Below, piece after piece: positions 1 through 8,131 of a DNA stretch of 64,000 nt; the first letter of the stretch is position 1, and each line of letters opens with the position of its first letter. A program made the position numbers and the translations under genes. The notes under the pieces are model-generated. The model was not told the DNA's origin. It worked only from the letters and a program-made list of their open reading frames with translations, and searched no databases. This DNA comes from Pedobacter foliorum (GTDB lineage Bacteria > Bacteroidota > Bacteroidia > Sphingobacteriales > Sphingobacteriaceae), in NCBI RefSeq assembly GCF_013266735.1, contig NZ_JABSNU010000013.1, positions 62,001-126,000 of the forward strand. Reading direction: 5' to 3'.

Positions 1-60
1 TATTTTTCGTTAGTTGAAAATTATATGAGTCTCGGGAATGAGGAGGATGCTATATACAGA

Positions 61-150
61 TGCACTATAGCGAGCTCTAAATACCATACTGGCAGGCTTC
101 TGACAGCCGTGGGAACGGAATTACAATAGAGCCCATAACGCTATAGTGCA
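61..150. repeat. 12-bp perfect inverted repeat with a 66-nt spacer
   Basis: The 12-base arm at 61-72 (tgcactatagcg) is the exact reverse complement of 139-150. Inside it a second 6-bp pair, 74-79 with 127-132 (gctcta/tagagc), extends the structure, so about 90 nt can fold into one long hairpin. It could be the end of a mobile element, a structured RNA or an operator. No protein-coding frame is convincing anywhere in 1-385; apart from this repeat I see only AT-rich sequence leading into the regulator gene. Confidence 0.5.
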
Positions 151-385
151 CCCAAAAGTACACAAAATAATGTCATGGGCATTAATCTATTGTCTCTTCC
201 CTTGAATGTCAGAATTTGCCAGTCGAGACTCTTTGTTAATACCTCTCAATTAGAAGTTTTTGATCTTTATTTTTTTATATGATCATGTAATATCAATTGT
301 TAAATGTAAATATAATAATCTGAGCTCTAAAAAACAAATAAATCGTTAATAATGAGGACAGAATTGTGTCTTTTTTTGTTCCGTT

Positions 386-943
386 ATGGAGCAGAAACAT
401 CAAATTAGAGCAGAAATAGTAGGAAAACAAATAACATCGTTGCTTGCTCAATCGGGAATCAGCATCGTAGGTTTAGCGCAAGCAATAGAAATGTCTGTTA
501 ACCACCTCCGGACCATAAAAAATGGAAAAGCATCTATTTCAAGTAAAACAGCTGGAAAGATTGCTGACTTTTTTGAAGTTGAGTTAGGAGACCTATTTTC
601 CTCTAAAATTCTTAAGCTAAAAAAGTGGAAGGATATTAAAACCATTAGAGCATTTTATAATGCGAATGAGCATAATCCTCAATTTTTCCTTCATAGAAGA
701 GGAGAGAACAGCGTAGCTTTTTTTTTGAATAAAAGCATTCTTCCTTCTGGATTCTTATTTAATGAAAAAGAAGTTAACGAAATTAAATCGTTTATAAAAA
801 ATGAATTTAATAAAGATTTTACAAGTAAGGAATTATCTAGACAGCTTAATAGGCTTGTCGATTCAGGTATCTTAACTAGGCAGGATAAAACAGGCAGAAA
901 AAGTATATTCCTTTATAAATTGAAAAGGCTTGCAGATAACTAG
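386..943 (+). CDS. XRE-family helix-turn-helix transcriptional regulator
   Basis: This 185-residue protein has an N-terminal Cro/CI-type helix-turn-helix at about residues 8-70, with the usual pattern of a recognition helix followed by a short tail (GLAQAIEMSVNHLRTIKNGK, then KIADFFEVELGDLF). The C-terminal 110 residues are not a standard peptidase or cupin domain; residues 125-180 (FTSKELSRQLNRLVDSGIL) look like a second, winged-helix-like segment. It most likely acts as a cytoplasmic repressor or activator of the adjoining mobile-element genes, since it lies on the same side as the RteC-like and mobilization genes. The first ATG of the frame is used; no Shine-Dalgarno site is seen, as is normal for Bacteroidota. 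Target and ligand cannot be read from sequence. Confidence 0.75.
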   Translation: MEQKHQIRAEIVGKQITSLLAQSGISIVGLAQAIEMSVNHLRTIKNGKASISSKTAGKIADFFEVELGDLFSSKILKLKKWKDIKTIRAFYNANEHNPQFFLHRRGENSVAFFLNKSILPSGFLFNEKEVNEIKSFIKNEFNKDFTSKELSRQLNRLVDSGILTRQDKTGRKSIFLYKLKRLADN

Positions 944-1047
944 ATAAAACAATTCTAGTCGCATTTAAAGCAGTCGATCCTTCGTTTTGATTCGAGAATT
1001 GTTCAAATACCTTTATTTATTTGTTTTGAACATTTTGGAATTGTTGT

Positions 1048-1303
1048 TTACCAAATCACTCTGCCTTTTTCCTAGGTAATCCATAGTAAAGCTTGTTCCG
1101 TTTTTTTATGCGTAGTGGCTTCTGTTTTGGCGTCAATGATCCAAACCAAGCAATCCTTTTGAAAAAACAGAGATTTGCTTTTGAAAACTTCTTCAGCTTC
1201 TGGATATAATACGGGCGCTGTCGCAAAATAATCAGGTACTTCAATTGTGCTAGGGGCTTCTGCTTTTTGTAGCTTTGACTTTTTATGCCTTGTTCATTTT
1301 CAT
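1048..1303 (-). pseudogene. Broken YdeI/OmpD-associated (OmdA-type) gene remnant
   Basis: On the minus strand, one frame reads APSTIEVPDYFATAPVLYPE, continues through DAKTEATTHKKTEQALLWIT, meets a TAG at 1072-1074, and then reads EKGRVIW before the next stop. This matches the OmdA family pattern (a PDxF start, a WIxxAKTEATRxKR-like helix, then ALxWIxEGKGRxWKY). The natural ATG at 1301-1303 is out of frame with the domain: it ends after six codons at TAA, so at least one frameshift and one stop are present. Upstream, 1304-1441 holds another truncated frame whose TAG abuts this ATG. The region is therefore decayed sequence. The stretch 944-1047 holds nothing I can recognise. Confidence 0.55.
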
Positions 1304-1441
1304 CTAGTCTTCTATAATCTCAATACCATGTTGATTAAGTTGCTCAACGTACAACTTCATCGTGTTGCGTTGTCCCGGTGAATGCGAAGCAGGAACCCAT
1401 GTCCCTGGCTTTTGCACTGGTTGAATGAGATAAATTTTGGG
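1304..1441 (-). pseudogene. C-terminal remnant of an unrecognised gene
   Basis: The minus-strand frame from 1441 to a TAG at 1304-1306 has no start codon and begins right after an in-frame TGA at 1442-1444. It reads like real protein: QPVQKPGTWVPASHSPGQRN followed by TMKLYVEQLNQHGIEIIED. The stop codon is followed directly by the ATG of the broken OmdA-type gene, an arrangement typical of an old two-gene operon. I do not recognise the family. It could also be chance, but the amino-acid make-up and the adjoining pseudogene argue for a truncated gene. Confidence 0.35.
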
Positions 1442-1471
1442 TCAAACGGAAAGGTTAGCTCATTTAAGAGC

Positions 1472-1517
1472 AATAGGGGTTTCTCCCTATTTTTCAGAAT
1501 AGGGAGAATTCCCTATT
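1472..1517. promoter_or_regulatory. Compound inverted repeat upstream of the RteC-like gene
   Basis: Arms at 1472-1491 and 1498-1517 match in 18 of 20 positions as reverse complements, with a 6-nt loop. Each arm is itself a small dyad (aatagggNNNNNNccctatt), so the heptamer aataggg or its complement occurs four times in 46 bases. Its place in front of an RteC-family regulator suggests an operator for a dimeric or tetrameric DNA-binding protein, possibly RteC itself. A terminator-type hairpin or element end is the alternative. Confidence 0.55.
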
Positions 1518-1623
1518 GACGTATTTGCCTTTAAATGTCACATTAGAGGCAATAATGAACTGCCTTGATGGTTTTTCATCTGGTGGTGATTTCTTACTGA
1601 TTTTTGTTAAACTCATTCTCCCT

Positions 1624-2508
1624 ATGATGAAAAATGAAAACACAAACCCGACTCCAGCCTGGATTTTATTTGAAAAAAAATCTGAATTGGCCTTTTTAAA
1701 TCTCCAGCAACGCTTGACAGATATGAAAGTCGGCGTTCCACTTGAAACTCTGAATGCTGCTTTGGTTTTAATTCAGAGCGATCTACAGGTATTGGATAAT
1801 TCATTTGCCGAGTTGGCTGACTTGTCTGATAGTTTCCGGATCGTATTTTTTAAACAGATTCGACCGAAATTTGTAGCCCTTTGGTTATTTTATCTGGAAC
1901 GTTATCACCTGATTTTGGGTAAGCCGCTCGGCACTAAGGAAGCAATCAGGTCTTTTTATGAATTAGAATTGAGGCAGCTTGATTTTTTTCTGAAACGCTA
2001 TGGCTTTTATTACAGTTACTTCCGCAGTGGAATGAGTCAAGCAGACCATTTGTATTTTCTGCCGGATTTGAAAACGGTTAGTCTTACACCGGAGTTACCT
2101 GTATCGACCGGAATGTCACGGACTGTTTGTGATTACCTTTACGCTAGGTTCATAGCTTGCGAATTGATAACGAAATATGTACTGGCGCAGCTCAATGATT
2201 TGGACAAGCCTGATACTCCCCTTGCATTGGTAAATCTACCAAAGAAGAAAAAAATACAGACACAATTTAATCTGTCGGTGGATCAATTGGGAATGGTTGC
2301 CCGGGCCGCACTTGATGCTTCTTTGGTCAAAGGTAAATCCTTTCAATCTTTATGTGAGGAGCTGGCTCCCTTGGTGGTGACCAGTTCTGGGCAGACTAGT
2401 GTCTCTGCGGGAAGCCTCCGTAGCAACGCCTATACGGGTGAAGACATAGATAAACATATCCTCATTCGCTCACTGGAAAAGATGATCCGCTTGATAAAGG
2501 AATATTAA
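1624..2508 (+). CDS. RteC-family regulator of a conjugative or mobilizable element
   Basis: The protein (294 residues from the ATG at 1624) carries the RteC-domain hallmark LDFFLKRYGFYYSYFRSGMS followed by DHLYFLPD at about residues 118-145, preceded by the YELELRQ helix. In the Bacteroides element CTnDOT, RteC is a DNA-binding activator of the excision operon. A frame remains open up to a TTG at 1516, but residues encoded there overlap the compound inverted repeat at 1472-1517 and lack family character, so the ATG at 1624 (MMKNENTNP) is preferred. The C-terminal half includes a basic stretch (LPKKKKIQTQFNLSVDQLG) and may hold the DNA-binding helices. It sits between decayed genes and the mobilization genes, so a role in controlling element excision or transfer is likely but not demonstrated. 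Confidence 0.75.
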   Translation: MMKNENTNPTPAWILFEKKSELAFLNLQQRLTDMKVGVPLETLNAALVLIQSDLQVLDNSFAELADLSDSFRIVFFKQIRPKFVALWLFYLERYHLILGKPLGTKEAIRSFYELELRQLDFFLKRYGFYYSYFRSGMSQADHLYFLPDLKTVSLTPELPVSTGMSRTVCDYLYARFIACELITKYVLAQLNDLDKPDTPLALVNLPKKKKIQTQFNLSVDQLGMVARAALDASLVKGKSFQSLCEELAPLVVTSSGQTSVSAGSLRSNAYTGEDIDKHILIRSLEKMIRLIKEY

Positions 2509-2616
2509 CTGCCGTTTTTAGCTTAGCCAATTGGTTTTCGCACAATTTATTCTGGGTCCTGTTTGCGGCCCATTAATGGATTGCTGAATATTGTTGGCAT
2601 TAAATTAGGAGTTATT

Positions 2617-3246
2617 CTAATCAGCTTGTTTTTTTCTAGTGGTGGAGATTCTTGGATTTGTTGTGCTTTTTTGTTGATGAACGATTTTTAAGCTGTGATT
2701 TTTTAGTTGATATCCATTGATGATCCTACGCGCAACCTCCCGGTAAAATGCTTTGGTTTGAGGCGTTTTTTCCTGTACAATGTTGTTTCTGATCAGCTGC
2801 TTGAGGATCTCCTTGATATTTGCGTCGTCTTCAACCCGGAAAGAGCTGCCAAGATAAGGATCCCGGTAAACCAGAACCAGGCAAAGCTTTTCGTCGGAGT
2901 TACGGTGTATTAGCTTTTGCTGTGTAATTTCAATCTGCCTTGGATAGGGCTCGCCCTCCCGGGATGGACCGTCATCCAATGCCGACCGTTCAGTAATGGT
3001 TATCGGTACTCCGCGCCTGTAATCCTCTACATCCCCTAATTTCAAATGATCTTCATCTGGAAAGGGGAAGCGAAACAGGAAGCCCGTATCTGCTTTGGCA
3101 TATTGCTCAGGAGGTAGGTTCCCGGGTTCTTGTGTGAGCTGACCTGTTTCTAGTGCCAGGGTGTACTTTGGATAAGAAACATAGTAGAGGGACTCACAGG
3201 TGCCTAGTTTGATGATCCTGTTTTTGTGTTTTATGTATTCTCCCAT
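2617..3246 (-). CDS. Conserved hypothetical protein of Bacteroidota mobile elements
   Basis: This 209-residue soluble protein begins MGEYIKHKNRIIKLGTCESL and has no signal peptide or membrane segment. A central block (ADTGFLFRFPFPDEDHLKLG, then YRRGVPITI) looks strongly conserved in type, and the C-terminal part is helical and basic, ending in a Lys/Ser/Thr-rich tail. I recall similar proteins near mobilization genes of Sphingobacteriaceae but cannot assign a function. It points away from the mobilization genes and toward the RteC-like gene; the two are convergent, with 108 bp between their stop codons. A role in element maintenance is only a guess from context. Confidence 0.6.
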   Translation of the reverse strand: MGEYIKHKNRIIKLGTCESLYYVSYPKYTLALETGQLTQEPGNLPPEQYAKADTGFLFRFPFPDEDHLKLGDVEDYRRGVPITITERSALDDGPSREGEPYPRQIEITQQKLIHRNSDEKLCLVLVYRDPYLGSSFRVEDDANIKEILKQLIRNNIVQEKTPQTKAFYREVARRIINGYQLKNHSLKIVHQQKSTTNPRISTTRKKQAD

Positions 3247-3790
3247 AATTTATGAATTTAGGTAAAGGTTGATCGCTTAAATATTCTTGTCAATGATGGC
3301 CTGTTTCTTTTTTATAGTGTCGTGAAGTCGTATTTAGTAGCATATGGATAGCTATTACATTTGTCTCTTTTCCTTTGAGCTAGGGGAATGGGCAAAGGTC
3401 AGCGGTTGAGCGCAAAATAACCTATTTAGAATTTAAAGGGCATTGTGGAATGCTGAATTGAAAACTATTTTATCCGGTAATATTTAGCTGTTTTTTCAAC
3501 TTTATCCGTTTGAGCTCAGTGTTTGTTTCAATTGGTTGATACTTACCTGAAAGGTTAATTTCGATTTGTATGAAGTCAAAGGATCTCCATATCCTCTTTA
3601 GAATTTACCCTGGATCGTTTTTTGGTTTCTGTCCGCCTTACCTTTATCCAACAAGCCGGAGTATATGCTGCCTATGAAGGTTTTGCTAGTCAGCTAAAGT
3701 CAGCACCTTTTAAGTTAGAAGGGAGCTGTGTGTCGTCTTTTACCCCAGGCTGAGGCCTATTGTTTTTTTACTGGTATTTGAGAATATGGT
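3247..3790. other. 544-bp gap upstream of the mobilization genes (possible oriT region)
   Basis: No complete gene is visible. The gap lies directly upstream of a relaxosome accessory gene and a relaxase, which is where the transfer origin of Bacteroidota mobilizable elements usually lies. Short repeats are present, including a close double gtcagc at about 3690-3704 and a small dyad aggctgaggcct near 3748. A start-less open frame (about 3572-3753, including VRLTFIQQAGVYAAYEGFAS) may be a further gene scrap. A nick site cannot be identified by eye. Confidence 0.3.
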
Positions 3791-4183
3791 ATGAAAAAGG
3801 AGAAAATTAACAGAGATAAATGCTACGCGGTGCGCTTGACTGCTGCTGAGCAGGATCTGCTACTGAAGAACTTTTCGAGCACAACCCATACTAGGTTTAG
3901 TGAATATGCACGGTCAATTTTGCTGGGAAAGCCCATGATTGCCGCGGTTAGAAACCAGTCCCTTCAAGATATTTTTGCTGAGCTAGTTGCCTTAAGGCAG
4001 GACTTAAACGAGGCAACAATTCACTTTAGTCATGTGGTACAAAAACTACATGCCTTAGCTGATCGTCCGCTACTCCAGGATTGGCTTTTAAACTATGAAA
4101 TGGATCGGAGAAAAATGTTGAAATCCATTGAGCAAATTAAAGTTTTTATCAATCTAACTGCTGAAAAATGGTTGCACTCATAA
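3791..4183 (+). CDS. Relaxosome accessory protein (MobC/ribbon-helix-helix type)
   Basis: This 130-residue protein begins MKKEKINRDKCYAVRLTAAE and contains the segment FSEYARSILLGKP at residues 37-49, the pattern of plasmid mobilization relaxosome proteins in which an N-terminal ribbon-helix-helix fold binds oriT. The remainder is helical, probably for dimerisation or contact with the relaxase. Its last 16 bases overlap the start of the relaxase gene in another frame, which indicates translational coupling. Such proteins bind oriT DNA and help the relaxase melt and nick it in the cytoplasm. Upstream DNA is the obvious place for its binding site. Confidence 0.75.
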   Translation: MKKEKINRDKCYAVRLTAAEQDLLLKNFSSTTHTRFSEYARSILLGKPMIAAVRNQSLQDIFAELVALRQDLNEATIHFSHVVQKLHALADRPLLQDWLLNYEMDRRKMLKSIEQIKVFINLTAEKWLHS

Positions 4184-5346
4184 AGATGATTAAGTCCATA
4201 AGTAGAAGTTTTTATTACAACGAACGTAAGTTGAGCTTAGGGGATGCCAGCTGTCTGATGGTCGAAAATTACCCGCTTCAACTGGCCGAGCTGAATCAGT
4301 CGGACCGTTTGCAGATGCTGCAAAAAATGGCGGCATTAAATCCACGTACTAAAGTAAATGGTCTTCACATCTTCTTAAATTTTGATCCCTCAAACCAGCT
4401 AAGCTCAGGAGTGTTGAGGGAGATCGCAAAATTTTATATGCAGGGTATTGGTTTTGGTAACCAGCCCTATTTAATGTATCAGCATTTTGATGCTGCGCAT
4501 CCACACCTTCATATTTTGACGACTAACATAAGGGCAGATGGCAGCCGGATAAATCTATTTATGAAGACGAGCAGTTTCCAATCCCTGGCCAAACAGATAC
4601 GAATCCGTTATGGCCTGCTTACCGGAGGAGAAGGGAACGAAGTGGCTCCTGCTTCAGGTTCAAAACCGGCCTATGGTGAATCTCAAACTTTCAGAGGGAT
4701 GGCTAAGGTTTTGAAAGCTGTGCTTGGTGAATATCATTTTACCTCATTTGCGGAGGTAAATGCGATACTAGGTTTGTATAACGTTCAGGCAGAGCGGGGT
4801 AAAGAAGGTTCGCAGATGTTTAAAAATCGGGGATTGATTTACCGTTTACTAGACGGAGCTGGTGATGGGGTAGGTGTACCCATTAAAGCCAGTGCACTGC
4901 CTTGCAATCCGGGCTTAAATATGCTGGAGGAAAGGTTTAAAATGAATATACCTCTTAAGCTCGGTTTGAAGGATAGGGTCATCAGCGAAATCACACTTGC
5001 ACTGAACAGAAAAGAGATTTACAACTCAGCCTCGTTCTGCGCTTTGCTGAAAAACAAGGGAATTGATGTGATACTCCGCCGGGATGCAGAGGGTAGATTA
5101 CAGGAGATAACTTATGTAGATCACCATAGTAAGTGTGTATTCCCCGGAGCAGATCTGGGTCAGCCTTACAGTGCCAATGGCGTATTGAGGGGCTTCGACG
5201 CAAATCAAAAAAATATTGGAGCAGATCGTGTTAACGATGTGCTGGAATTTGAAGACAGGCGTGATTTATTGGCTTTAAGCCATTTGCCCGCAGTTGCAGA
5301 AACCAAAAGCAAGGAGCGTCGAAGAAAACAAAGAATTCAACATTAA
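4168..5346 (+). CDS. Relaxase / mobilization nuclease
   Basis: This 392-residue protein has the Bacteroidota relaxase start pattern: MVALIKMIKSISRSFYYNER resembles the family form MVAKIxxGxSIxxxLxYNExK. The metal-binding histidine motif is present as H111-P-H113-L-H115, followed by TTNIRADGSRI. Relaxases nick oriT, stay covalently attached to the 5' end through a tyrosine and pilot single-stranded DNA into the recipient. The C-terminal half is basic and probably binds DNA. The start overlaps the accessory gene by 16 bases, and a TTG/ATG-started coupling protein follows at once, giving the usual three-gene mobilization operon. The length is within the family's range and no truncation is seen. 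Confidence 0.87.
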   Translation: MVALIKMIKSISRSFYYNERKLSLGDASCLMVENYPLQLAELNQSDRLQMLQKMAALNPRTKVNGLHIFLNFDPSNQLSSGVLREIAKFYMQGIGFGNQPYLMYQHFDAAHPHLHILTTNIRADGSRINLFMKTSSFQSLAKQIRIRYGLLTGGEGNEVAPASGSKPAYGESQTFRGMAKVLKAVLGEYHFTSFAEVNAILGLYNVQAERGKEGSQMFKNRGLIYRLLDGAGDGVGVPIKASALPCNPGLNMLEERFKMNIPLKLGLKDRVISEITLALNRKEIYNSASFCALLKNKGIDVILRRDAEGRLQEITYVDHHSKCVFPGADLGQPYSANGVLRGFDANQKNIGADRVNDVLEFEDRRDLLALSHLPAVAETKSKERRRKQRIQH

Positions 5347-5355
5347 TTGGAAGAT

Positions 5356-7347
5356 ATGGCAATGCAAACAGGAGAAAATGAACAGGCAATGAGAAAGATC
5401 CTAGATATGACCAGGTTCATTTCTATCAGTATGCTATTGCTGCATTTTTACTATTATGGATACCTAGCATTTCATTTTTGGGGTTTTGCCAGTGCTTTCA
5501 CTGACCGGATAATGGTTAATATTGCCCGGTCAGGATTGTTTGAGGATTTTCATACATCCAAGCTTATTGCTTTGGCTTTTCTGTTCATTTCGCTATGGGG
5601 TGTAAGGGGGAAAAAGGATGAGAAATTAAGTCATAAAGCAGGTCTCGCATATTTGTTTACTGGCCTGCTGTTGTATTTTATCAGTGCATTGGTCTTGGTA
5701 TTGGAGCTGAATTTTCGCTTGGCAGGGATGCTGTATATGGGGATAACTGCTCTTAGTTACTTATTGATAATGGCTGGAGCAACACTATTTTCCAGGATCA
5801 TTAAAGGTAAGCTGAATGGCGATATCTTTAATAGTGATCAGGAGAGCTTTCCACAGGAGGAACGTCTGCTGGAAAATGAGTTCTCGATCAATCTGCCAAC
5901 CAAGTATAAGCTAAAAGGAAAGGAAAGAAATGGTTACATCAATGTGATCTCACCTGCAAGGGCAACCATTGTCCTTGGTAATCCCGGCTCAGGGAAATCG
6001 GTCTTCTGTATCCGGGAGTTCATCACCCAGGCACTGGCCAAAGTGTCACCTTATTCCATGCTGGTTTACGATTTCAAGTTTCCCGATTTGTCTTTAATTG
6101 CATATAACCACTGGCTAAAGCATAAGGAGCGCTATCTGGGGGAGCCTGAATGTATTTTTATCAATTTTGACGACCTGTCCAGGTGCCATAGGGGGAATGT
6201 GTTTGATCCTTTGGGGATGATTGACATTACCGATGCCTCAGAATCTGCGCGTACCATTCTGCTGGGACTGAACCGGGAATGGCAGAAAAAACAAGGCGAC
6301 TTCTTTGTGGAATCCCCAATTAATTTTGTGACGGCGATCATCTGGTTTTTGCGTAAATATCAAAATGGTATCTATTGTACCTTACCACATGCCATTGAAC
6401 TGATTCAGCTGGACTATGATAGCCTGTTCACCGTAATGCGTCTAGAGAAGGAGATAGAGGTGCTGATTAATCCATTTGTAACCGCTTACCTGAATGACGC
6501 CATGGAACAGCTCGAGGGACAGATTGCCTCAGCTAAGATTGCTTTGGCCAGGTTGTCTTCGCCTCAGCTTTACTACGTGTTGTCTGGTAGTGATTTTAGC
6601 CTGGATATCAACAATCCGAAACATCCCAAGGTCATCTGTATGGGAAACAACCCGCAGAAAATTCAGACCTATGGGGCAGTGCTTTCGCTGTACGTAAATC
6701 GTTTACTGAAAATCATCAATCAGAAGAATAAGTTGAAATCTATGCTAGTCTTCGATGAGTTCCCAACGCTGACAACGGACATCATCCCTACCATTGCCAC
6801 CGGTAGGAGCAATAAAATCGGAGTTTGTCTCGGTATCCAGGATGCCAGCCAGCTGCGTAAGGATTATGGCCGGGAGCAGGCGGATGTGATTATGAGTACG
6901 GTGGGGAACATCATTGCCGGGCAGGTGACCGGGGACACCGCTAAACAGCTGAGCGAACGTATCGGCAAGATCATGCAAGACCGTCAAAGCATGTCCATCA
7001 ATAGTGGTGATACTTCGATCAGTAAAAGCAAGCAGCTGGAGTTTGCAGTTCCGGCTTCTAAGATTGCATCGCTTTCTAGCGGGGAATTCGTAGGAATGGT
7101 CGCCGATATCCCGGATCAAAAAATTAAGCTAAAGGCTTTCCATGGCGAGATACAAAATGACTTCGAGGCCCTGAATAGGGAAGAAGCTACCTATGTACCC
7201 ATCCCGGTGATCAGGATGGTCAATTCAACCATGGTGCAAAAGAACTACCTGCAGATCAAACAGGATGTGCAGGACATTGTACAGTCTGAGCTTCAGCGGA
7301 TGATTGGTGACCCGGCACTGGCTCACCTGGTGATTCGCAAAGCTTAG
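5356..7347 (+). CDS. VirD4/TraG-like conjugative coupling protein (MobC type)
   Basis: The N-terminus holds about four hydrophobic segments within the first 150 residues (ISISMLLLHFYYYGYLAF, LIALAFLFISLWGV, GLAYLFTGLLLYFISALVLV, and a fourth near MLYMGITALSYLLIMAG). A soluble ATPase follows, with Walker A GNPGSGKS at residues 208-215 and Walker B MLVFDEF near 463-469. Such inner-membrane hexameric ATPases link the relaxosome to a type IV secretion channel. An open frame begins at TTG 5347, but the ATG at 5356 is more likely (a second ATG lies at 5362). No secretion genes are present in the window, so transfer would depend on a channel encoded elsewhere. The end of this gene is the last recognisable part of the island. 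Confidence 0.85.
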   Translation: MAMQTGENEQAMRKILDMTRFISISMLLLHFYYYGYLAFHFWGFASAFTDRIMVNIARSGLFEDFHTSKLIALAFLFISLWGVRGKKDEKLSHKAGLAYLFTGLLLYFISALVLVLELNFRLAGMLYMGITALSYLLIMAGATLFSRIIKGKLNGDIFNSDQESFPQEERLLENEFSINLPTKYKLKGKERNGYINVISPARATIVLGNPGSGKSVFCIREFITQALAKVSPYSMLVYDFKFPDLSLIAYNHWLKHKERYLGEPECIFINFDDLSRCHRGNVFDPLGMIDITDASESARTILLGLNREWQKKQGDFFVESPINFVTAIIWFLRKYQNGIYCTLPHAIELIQLDYDSLFTVMRLEKEIEVLINPFVTAYLNDAMEQLEGQIASAKIALARLSSPQLYYVLSGSDFSLDINNPKHPKVICMGNNPQKIQTYGAVLSLYVNRLLKIINQKNKLKSMLVFDEFPTLTTDIIPTIATGRSNKIGVCLGIQDASQLRKDYGREQADVIMSTVGNIIAGQVTGDTAKQLSERIGKIMQDRQSMSINSGDTSISKSKQLEFAVPASKIASLSSGEFVGMVADIPDQKIKLKAFHGEIQNDFEALNREEATYVPIPVIRMVNSTMVQKNYLQIKQDVQDIVQSELQRMIGDPALAHLVIRKA

Positions 7348-7497
7348 CCGATTTATCTGCTTAGGGGCATACACGTTGCCTTTAGATGAGGTTGGGGATA
7401 AAAAAATCAAAATATCTTTTCATTCATGTCCTGTTTCTAAAAACTCAATCGTAATAGAGCTATAAAACAATATGGTATTACAGTTTAGATAAAAAAA

Positions 7498-7968
7498 ATG
7501 GGACAAAGAATCAATGCCTTCGTAAAAGGTCAAAACGCAATGAAAGCAATGTATGGCTTAGGAATTTACCTTTCTAAATCACCAGTAGAACAAAAACTTT
7601 TAAACTTAATTTATTTCAGGGTATCGCAAATTAATGGATGTGCTTTTTGTTTAGATATGCACTCAAAAGATCTTCGTGTAAAGGGCGAAACCGAACAGCG
7701 TTTGTTTGTGTTGGATGCATGGAGAGATGCTCCGTTATATACAGATCGCGAGCGTGCGGCGCTGGCATGGGCAGAGGCGGTAACAAAAATATCAGGAGGT
7801 GATGTTTCTGACCAGGTATACAACCAGGCATCACAACAATTCACAGAAGAGGAATTGATTGATTTGACATTAGCCATCACTACTATTAACAGTTACAATC
7901 GTATCAATATTGCTTTCCGCACTCCGGCAGGAGATTATAAGCCTGGTGCATTTGCGGTGAAAGATTAA
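7498..7968 (+). CDS. Carboxymuconolactone decarboxylase / AhpD-like protein
   Basis: This 156-residue protein carries the AhpD-type redox motif C48-A-F-C51 followed by H55 (INGCAFCLDMHSKDLRVKGE). In AhpD relatives, these cysteines and the histidine support alkyl-hydroperoxidase activity. The following helix (TDRERAALAWAEAVTKI) is typical of the family. It probably acts as a small cytoplasmic homo-oligomer in peroxide defence; a non-redox decarboxylase role is less likely because the CxxC pair is complete. It is monocistronic: a terminator-like hairpin follows at 7991-8025. It is the first ordinary chromosomal gene after the mobilization genes, so the island boundary may lie in 7348-7497, though I see no clear attachment site there. 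Confidence 0.87.
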   Translation: MGQRINAFVKGQNAMKAMYGLGIYLSKSPVEQKLLNLIYFRVSQINGCAFCLDMHSKDLRVKGETEQRLFVLDAWRDAPLYTDRERAALAWAEAVTKISGGDVSDQVYNQASQQFTEEELIDLTLAITTINSYNRINIAFRTPAGDYKPGAFAVKD

Positions 7969-7990
7969 TAGTTAGTTTTTTTAGATGAAG

Positions 7991-8025
7991 AGGCAGTCCT
8001 TAATTGATAAAGGGTTGCCTTTTTT
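7991..8025 (+). terminator. Rho-independent-type terminator after the AhpD-like gene
   Basis: An 11-bp stem with two mismatches (aggcagtcctt paired with aagggttgcct) is followed by a run of six T. It separates the peroxidase-like gene from the sigma-factor locus. Confidence 0.7.
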
Positions 8026-8131
8026 GTTTGTCATAATTCCATTAGGTATTCTTTACTATATGTTAATATTGCGGTAATGTAGGTGTATGTTTTGGCCGGT
8101 ACTTTTGCTGTCAGATTTATTTGTTCCACGA

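Noticed and set aside
1056..1244. A 62-residue minus-strand frame starting with ATG
   Set aside because: It is an out-of-frame shadow of the broken OmdA-type gene; the family-like sequence lies in another frame of the same strand.
2707..2913. A 68-residue plus-strand frame
   Set aside because: It lies opposite the well-formed 209-residue minus-strand gene and has no family character of its own.
3572..3753. An open plus-strand frame containing QQAGVYAAYEGFASQLKSAP
   Set aside because: It lacks a start codon and I cannot link it to a family; noted only as a possible gene scrap within the gap upstream of the mobilization genes.
6745..7119. A 124-residue frame opposite the coupling-protein gene
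   Set aside because: It is antisense to the conserved ATPase domain (Walker B region) and its sequence looks like reverse translation of it.
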